Shown: positions 36,153 to 40,118 of the stretch, piece after piece
How positions within the stretch are numbered: the first letter of the stretch is position 1
How the letters are laid out: each line of letters begins with the position of its first letter
Assembly (NCBI GenBank): GCA_029264995.1
Contig: JAJUKC010000015.1
Span: forward strand, 1-40,118
Length of the DNA: 40,118 nt
Origin: Marinobacter sp.
GTDB taxonomy: Bacteria; Pseudomonadota; Gammaproteobacteria; Pseudomonadales; Oleiphilaceae
Reading direction: 5' to 3'
Notes under the pieces: model-generated
Databases searched by the model: none
What the model saw: the letters and a program-made list of their open reading frames with translations, nothing else
What the model was told of the DNA's origin: nothing
Program-made: the position numbers and the translations under genes

Positions 36153-36334
36153 CCTGATAAAACAGGGTTTATCCGAGGTCTGATTGTTTTGATGATCTGT
36201 AGCAAGTAAACTCGGCAAAAAACTTGCTTATACTGTCCACAGACAATGGCAAGTAACCAGCGTACAACATTTTTTTCGGCCTGTGCGCCGGCAAAGCAAC
36301 AACCGGGATGCCCACGAGTTATGGATCTTGAGCC
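36153..36334 (+). promoter_or_regulatory. lptB-rpoN intergenic region with promoter candidates
   Basis: Directly after lptB, GATAAA-N6-TTTATC (36156-36173) is a weak hairpin. TATACT (36229-36234) is a likely -10 for rpoN with a poor -35. Around it are GCAAGT (36202-36207), its reverse complement ACTTGC (36222-36227) and another GCAAGT (36249-36254), an operator-like arrangement. TGGCAAG-TAAC-CAGC (36247-36261) keeps the GG and GC of a sigma-54 promoter but has a poor -12 element. No gene is seen here. Confidence 0.4.
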
Positions 36335-37870
36335 ATGGTTATGAAAGCCTCATTACAGCTTAAGCTGGGCCAGAGTCTGACCATGACGCCCCAGCTGCAG
36401 CAGGCCATACGCCTGCTACAGCTTTCTACCCTCGATCTCCAGCAGGAAATCCAGCAGGCGCTGGAATCCAACCCCATGCTGGAAACCTCCGAGGACGATG
36501 AGCACGCTGAAGGCGACGAACGCGAAGAGCACGAGCACAGCGAAGCTTCCGGCTCTGAGACCACCCAGGACGACAGCCACCAGGACGCGAGCCCGGACTG
36601 GGACGAAACCGAGAACGGCCCGGACTGGTCGTCCGAGAACGACATTCCGGACAACATCCCGGATGATCTGCCGGTGGATACCGCCTGGGATGACATCTAC
36701 CAGTCTGCCCCGGCGCCGGCCAGCAAGGGCGAAGACGAGCACGAATCGGATTTCGAAACCCGTAACTCGCCCACCGAAACCTTGCAGGATCACCTCGAGT
36801 GGCAGCTGAACCTGACGCCCCTGAGCGAGCGGGATCAGGCCATTGCCCACGCGCTGCTGGATGCCGTGGATGAGCGCGGCTACCTGACGTCTGACATCGA
36901 GGACATTCACGCTGGACTGCTGGACGAATCCGAAGAAGATCCGCTGGAACTGGATGAAGTGGAAGCGGTACTCCACCGCCTGCAACACTTCGACCCGCCC
37001 GGCGTGTTCGCGCGGGATCTCCAGGAATGCCTGCTGATTCAGCTCAACCAGCTGCCACCGGATACCCCCTGGCTGCGCCAGGCGAGACTGGTGGTTACTC
37101 AGTTCCTGCATCTGCTTGGCAACCGGGACTATGCACAGCTGTTGCGACGCAGCCGGCTCAAGGAAGACCAGCTGAAACAGGTACTGGCCCTGATCACCAG
37201 CCTGAACCCACGCCCTGGCGATGTGGTGGATCGGGCCGAGCCGGATTACGTCATCCCGGACGTTATCGTACGCAAACACGAAGGCCGCTGGCGGGTCGAA
37301 CTCAACCCGGAAATCGCTCCGCGTATCCGGGTGAACGCCAGTTACGCATCACTGATCCGTCGGGCGGACAGCAGTGCGGATAACACCTACCTGCGCGAGC
37401 AGCTGCAAGAAGCGAAGTGGTTTATCAAGAGCCTGCAGAGCCGGAATGAAACCCTGTTGAAAGTAGCCACCCGCATCGTTGAACACCAGCAAGGGTTCCT
37501 GGATCAGGGCGAAGAAGCCATGAAGCCTCTGATCCTGTCTGACATTGCCCAGGCGGTGGAAATGCACGAGTCCACGATTTCCCGGGTTACCACCCAGAAG
37601 TACATGCATACGCCCCGCGGCATTTTTGAGCTGAAGTACTTTTTCTCCAGCCACGTCAGTACCGCCGAGGGCGGAGAATGCTCGTCTACAGCTATCCGGG
37701 CGATGATCAAGAAGCTGATTGCCGAGGAAACCCCGAAAAAGCCATTGAGCGATAGCAAAATTGCAGCCATGCTAGGGGAACAGGGAATCAACGTGGCGCG
37801 GCGTACCGTGGCCAAATACCGGGAGGCGATGCATATCCCTCCCTCGAACGAACGAAAACGCCTGGTTTAA
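36335..37870 (+). CDS. rpoN: RNA polymerase sigma-54 factor RpoN
   Basis: Directs RNA polymerase to -24/-12 promoters that need AAA activators (nitrogen use, motility, pili). The 511-residue protein has region [21 protein letters not shown] at about 6-26, and a long acidic region II (about 48-145, rich in Glu/Asp/His). The core-binding domain (about 150-330) and the HTH domain follow ([20 protein letters not shown]). The RpoN box [10 protein letters not shown] is at 488-497. ATG at 36335 and ATG at 36341 are both possible; the latter gives the usual MK-start. It heads rpoN-hpf-ptsN-rapZ-npr. Confidence 0.97.
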   Translation: MVMKASLQLKLGQSLTMTPQLQQAIRLLQLSTLDLQQEIQQALESNPMLETSEDDEHAEGDEREEHEHSEASGSETTQDDSHQDASPDWDETENGPDWSSENDIPDNIPDDLPVDTAWDDIYQSAPAPASKGEDEHESDFETRNSPTETLQDHLEWQLNLTPLSERDQAIAHALLDAVDERGYLTSDIEDIHAGLLDESEEDPLELDEVEAVLHRLQHFDPPGVFARDLQECLLIQLNQLPPDTPWLRQARLVVTQFLHLLGNRDYAQLLRRSRLKEDQLKQVLALITSLNPRPGDVVDRAEPDYVIPDVIVRKHEGRWRVELNPEIAPRIRVNASYASLIRRADSSADNTYLREQLQEAKWFIKSLQSRNETLLKVATRIVEHQQGFLDQGEEAMKPLILSDIAQAVEMHESTISRVTTQKYMHTPRGIFELKYFFSSHVSTAEGGECSSTAIRAMIKKLIAEETPKKPLSDSKIAAMLGEQGINVARRTVAKYREAMHIPPSNERKRLV

Positions 37871-37943
37871 ACTTTCGCCGGTGCAAGATGCACTGGCACG
37901 CAAGCCGGCAAGCACGCCGGCAGTATGACAATAGGAGACGCCT

Positions 37944-38252
37944 ATGCAACTCAACATTTCAGGCCATCACGTAGAACTGACTCCCGCTCTGAAGGATTAC
38001 GTCAACACCAAGTTCGAGAAGCTGGAGCGTCACTTCGACCACATCAGTAACTGCCAGGTCACCCTGGAAGTCGAGAAGGTGCGCCAGATGGCGGAAGCCA
38101 CGCTGCACGTGATTGGTGGTGAGATTCACGCAAAGGCAGAAAATGAGGACATGTACGCCGCAATCGACGCTCTGGTCGACAAGCTGGACCGTCAGATCCT
38201 CAAGCACAAAGAAAAGAACGTAGACCGGATGCACGGTAACGGCGGTCGCTGA
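37944..38252 (+). CDS. hpf: Ribosome hibernation promoting factor HPF (short form)
   Basis: A 102-residue protein that binds the 30S subunit and promotes 100S ribosome dimers in stationary phase. It matches short HPF: MQLNISGHHVELTPALKDYV, then KLERHFDHISNCQVTLEVEK, and DMYAAIDALVDKLDRQILKH. There is no C-terminal dimerisation domain as in long HPF, so a separate RMF would be expected. AGGAG precedes the ATG. A strong terminator follows 33 nt after the stop. Confidence 0.95.
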   Translation: MQLNISGHHVELTPALKDYVNTKFEKLERHFDHISNCQVTLEVEKVRQMAEATLHVIGGEIHAKAENEDMYAAIDALVDKLDRQILKHKEKNVDRMHGNGGR

Positions 38253-38285
38253 AGCGCGAACCTTACCGGGTGTTTCATGAAACGA

Positions 38286-38321
38286 GCTGCGGCGGGGCTA
38301 ACCGGCCGCAGCCTTTTTTTT
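38286..38321 (+). terminator. Intrinsic terminator between hpf and ptsN
   Basis: GCTGCGGC (38286-38293) pairs with GCCGCAGC (38305-38312) around an 11-nt loop, followed at once by C and eight Ts (38314-38321). This is a full rho-independent terminator, 19 nt upstream of the ptsN start. It should reduce read-through from rpoN-hpf into ptsN-rapZ-npr. Confidence 0.9.
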
Positions 38322-38340
38322 ACGGACATGCAGTCGATCC

Positions 38341-38811
38341 ATGAGCGAGCCATCCCTGACCATCGACAATATTCTTGCCCCTGAACTGACCCTCTGTAAG
38401 GTGCCGGCCTCAAGCAAGAAACGTGTGCTGGAGTTCATCGCTGAACGGATTCACTTTCAGGATGAAATTCTCAGCGACACCCAGATCTTCAACAATCTGG
38501 TCTCCCGCGAACGACTGGGCAGCACCGGCATCGGCGAGGGCATTGCCATCCCCCACTGCCGGCTCGAGGGCCTGGACCGCGTCATCGGCGTGCTGATGAC
38601 CCTGGAGGAGCCGGTAGACTTTGATGCCATCGATAACCAGCCGGTGGACCTGGTGTTTGCCCTGATCGTCCCCAAAGAAGCCACCAGTGAACACCTGGAG
38701 CTACTTAGCCAGCTGGCGGAGCGGTTCAATGACAGCACATTCTGCGCCCAGCTGCGCCAGTGCGAAGACGCCGCTACCCTTTACCAGCGTATGGCGGAAA
38801 GTCATCACTGA
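38341..38811 (+). CDS. ptsN: PTS IIA-like nitrogen regulatory protein PtsN (EIIA-Ntr)
   Basis: The end acceptor of the nitrogen phosphotransferase chain PtsP-NPr-PtsN; its phosphorylation state controls potassium and nitrogen-related targets. It has 156 residues. The phospho-acceptor His72 is in GEGIAIPHCR, preceded by NNLVSRERLGSTGI. It lacks a DNA-binding or membrane part. Its npr partner is two genes downstream. No clear ribosome binding site is seen; the T-rich terminator tail lies immediately upstream. Confidence 0.96.
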   Translation: MSEPSLTIDNILAPELTLCKVPASSKKRVLEFIAERIHFQDEILSDTQIFNNLVSRERLGSTGIGEGIAIPHCRLEGLDRVIGVLMTLEEPVDFDAIDNQPVDLVFALIVPKEATSEHLELLSQLAERFNDSTFCAQLRQCEDAATLYQRMAESHH

Positions 38812-38864
38812 GATCAGCCTGACGTCTGACAGGCTGCCAGGCAGATTGAAGGAGTAACAGCCCC

Positions 38865-39749
38865 ATGAAGCTGATTATCGTCAGTGGCCGATCCGGTTCC
38901 GGCAAGAGTACTGCCCTGCATGTACTGGAAGACCTCGGCTTCTACTGCATCGACAACCTGCCCATTGGTTTGCTGTTCCCGCTGACCCGGGAGGCGGCCA
39001 CCCAGGAAGCACCGGGCCGGCTGAAGAAAATGGCCGTCAGTATTGATGCCCGCAACCTGTCTGCCGAGCTGGCCAATTTTGAAACCATCTACCAGCAGCT
39101 GAAGCAGACCGGTGTAGAGCTTGAAATCATTTTCCTGGATGCCGACGAGCAGTCACTGCTGCAGCGCTTTCACGCGACCCGCCGCAAACACCCGCTGAGC
39201 GATGACAAGACCTCTCTGCGGGAGGCGATCACCAACGAAAAGCAGTTGCTGGAACCCCTGTCAAAACTGGCCGACCTGTATGTGAACACCACCGGCCTTT
39301 CCATGTACGAGCTGCGCGACATGATCAAGCAGCGCGTAGCCGGCCGTAAGGATCAGGAACTGGCTCTGCTGTTCCAGTCCTTCGGCTTCAAACACGGCGT
39401 GCCAGTGGATTCGGATTACGTCTTCGACGTACGCTGCCTGCCCAACCCCTACTGGGACACCAGCCTGCGCAAGCATACCGGTGTTGATCAGCCGGTTATT
39501 GACTTTCTGGAGCGGGAGCCGCTGACCCGTCAGATGGTGGATGACCTTACCGGCTTCCTGAACACCTGGCTGCCCTCGTTTGCCGACAGCAATCGTAGTT
39601 ACATGACCATTTCCATCGGCTGCACCGGAGGCCAGCACCGCTCGGTTTATGTGTGTGAGCAGCTCGGGCGCTATTTCCGGGATTATTACCGCAATGTGCA
39701 GGTACGCCATACCGAACTGCCGCACCTTCAAGCCCGGGGAGAAATCTGA
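38865..39749 (+). CDS. rapZ: RNase adapter protein RapZ
   Basis: A 294-residue P-loop protein. In E. coli it presents the sRNA GlmZ to RNase E and so controls glucosamine-6-phosphate synthase, the entry to envelope sugar synthesis. Walker A GRSGSGKST is at 8-16; DLGFYCIDNLP follows. The C-terminal domain has FDVRCLPNPYWDTSLRKHTG and IGCTGGQHRSVYVCE, with conserved Cys and His. Whether a GlmZ-type sRNA exists in this organism is not shown. npr follows by 6 nt. Confidence 0.96.
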   Translation: MKLIIVSGRSGSGKSTALHVLEDLGFYCIDNLPIGLLFPLTREAATQEAPGRLKKMAVSIDARNLSAELANFETIYQQLKQTGVELEIIFLDADEQSLLQRFHATRRKHPLSDDKTSLREAITNEKQLLEPLSKLADLYVNTTGLSMYELRDMIKQRVAGRKDQELALLFQSFGFKHGVPVDSDYVFDVRCLPNPYWDTSLRKHTGVDQPVIDFLEREPLTRQMVDDLTGFLNTWLPSFADSNRSYMTISIGCTGGQHRSVYVCEQLGRYFRDYYRNVQVRHTELPHLQARGEI

Positions 39750-39755
39750 GCGCCT

Positions 39756-40025
39756 ATGATTTGCCGCCCCATCACCATCATCAACAAACTGGGCCTGCAT
39801 GCACGGGCTACAGCAAAGCTTGTGGCCACTGCGTCGAACTTTGACAGCAAGGTACGAATCCGGGGCAAAGGCCGGGACGTAGACGCCAAGAACATCATGC
39901 AGGTGATGATGCTGGCTGCCAGCCAGGGCACCGAAGTGGAGCTGGCCGCCGATGGCCCGGACGAACAGGAAGCCATCGACGCCCTGGTTGCACTGATCGA
40001 CGACTATTTCGGCGAGGGTGAATAA
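39756..40025 (+). CDS. ptsO: Nitrogen-PTS phosphocarrier NPr (PtsO)
   Basis: An 89-residue HPr-like protein that relays phosphate from PtsP to PtsN. The active-site His15 lies in NKLGLHARATAK, exactly at the HPr position. Residue 46, usually the regulatory Ser in HPr and Ser in many NPr proteins, is Asn here (DAKNIMQVMMLAAS). It is the last gene of the rpoN cluster, as in Pseudomonas and E. coli. ptsP is not in the window. Confidence 0.94.
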   Translation: MICRPITIINKLGLHARATAKLVATASNFDSKVRIRGKGRDVDAKNIMQVMMLAASQGTEVELAADGPDEQEAIDALVALIDDYFGEGE

Positions 40026-40041
40026 AACTTCGTAATTCACC
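40017..40041 (+). terminator. Weak hairpin at the npr stop codon
   Basis: GGTGAAT (40017-40023) and ATTCACC (40035-40041) pair perfectly around an 11-nt loop, across the npr stop codon. No T-run follows. It is a possible end of the rpoN-npr transcript, or may only protect its 3' end. Confidence 0.35.
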
Positions 40042-40076
40042 TACAAGTCTTCCTCACCTGTGTAACCTAACTCCGC

Positions 40077-40082
40077 TATAAT
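40077..40082 (+). promoter_or_regulatory. -10 element for the next gene
   Basis: A consensus TATAAT lies 30 nt upstream of the ATG at 40112. CTCACC (40053-40058) is a weak -35 at 18-bp spacing. It suggests the next gene is separately transcribed from the rpoN cluster. Confidence 0.45.
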
Positions 40083-40111
40083 ACAAAGGTTTTCTGATCG
40101 CAGGTGGTTTC

Positions 40112-40118
40112 ATGACCG
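40112..40118 (+). CDS. Start of a further gene, cut by the window end
   Basis: ATGACCG at the very end is preceded by AGGTGG 6 nt upstream and the TATAAT element. Only two codons are visible (Met-Thr), so the product cannot be named. Confidence 0.5.

Overview
The window looks like chromosome of a marine gammaproteobacterium close to Marinobacter (or a related Pseudomonadales/Alteromonadales lineage). This rests on gene content and gene order: pilA<>pilBCD-coaE, an uninterrupted mla-ibaG-murA-hisGDC block back to back with kdsDC-lptCAB-rpoN-hpf-ptsN-rapZ-npr as in Pseudomonas, a DUF1302/DUF1329 pair with a MalT-like regulator, and a moderately high GC content judged by eye. The genus is an inference; no 16S gene or other marker is present. 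I saw no tRNA, rRNA, CRISPR array, insertion sequence or prophage.

Left part (1-14.5 kb). The start of a type IV pilin gene (minus strand, running off the window) is divergent from pilB-pilC-pilD (assembly ATPase, inner-membrane platform, prepilin peptidase) and coaE. The pilA/pilB gap holds a good sigma-54 promoter facing pilA and a perfect CRP/Vfr-type palindrome. Between coaE and yacG, usually neighbours, lie three genes: a predicted outer-membrane protein that seems to start at CTG, trmO (tRNA m6t6A methyltransferase) and a hybrid sensor kinase with two receiver domains. Then come a YfaZ-like outer-membrane protein, a large orphan lipoprotein, a Bax-family glucosaminidase and a YihG-like acyltransferase.

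Middle part (14.5-24 kb, mostly minus strand). A MalT-type LuxR regulator lies downstream of a DUF1302-DUF1329 outer-membrane pair, separated by a strong terminator. Then come an acetyl-CoA acetyltransferase and zapE. zapG (yhcB) is divergent from zapE. A 111-bp element with perfect 29-bp inverted arms sits between the convergent zapG and Nif3-family genes.

Right part (24-40 kb). Two large divergent gene runs leave a 174-bp gap at about 32.6 kb. Leftward: mlaF-E-D-C-B (phospholipid transport to maintain outer-membrane asymmetry), ibaG, murA (peptidoglycan precursor), hisG-D-C and a Nif3-like gene. Rightward: kdsD, kdsC (Kdo), lptC-A-B (LPS export), then rpoN, hpf, ptsN, rapZ and npr (sigma-54, ribosome hibernation, nitrogen PTS). 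Envelope synthesis dominates both. The sigma-54 gene here and the sigma-54-type pilA promoter at the left end give a plausible regulatory link.

Most of the window is well-known housekeeping. The least explained parts are the inverted-repeat element at 23895-24005, the DUF1302/DUF1329/MalT-like module, the orphan lipoprotein, the CTG-start outer-membrane protein, and the strong terminator inside the rpoN operon between hpf and ptsN.
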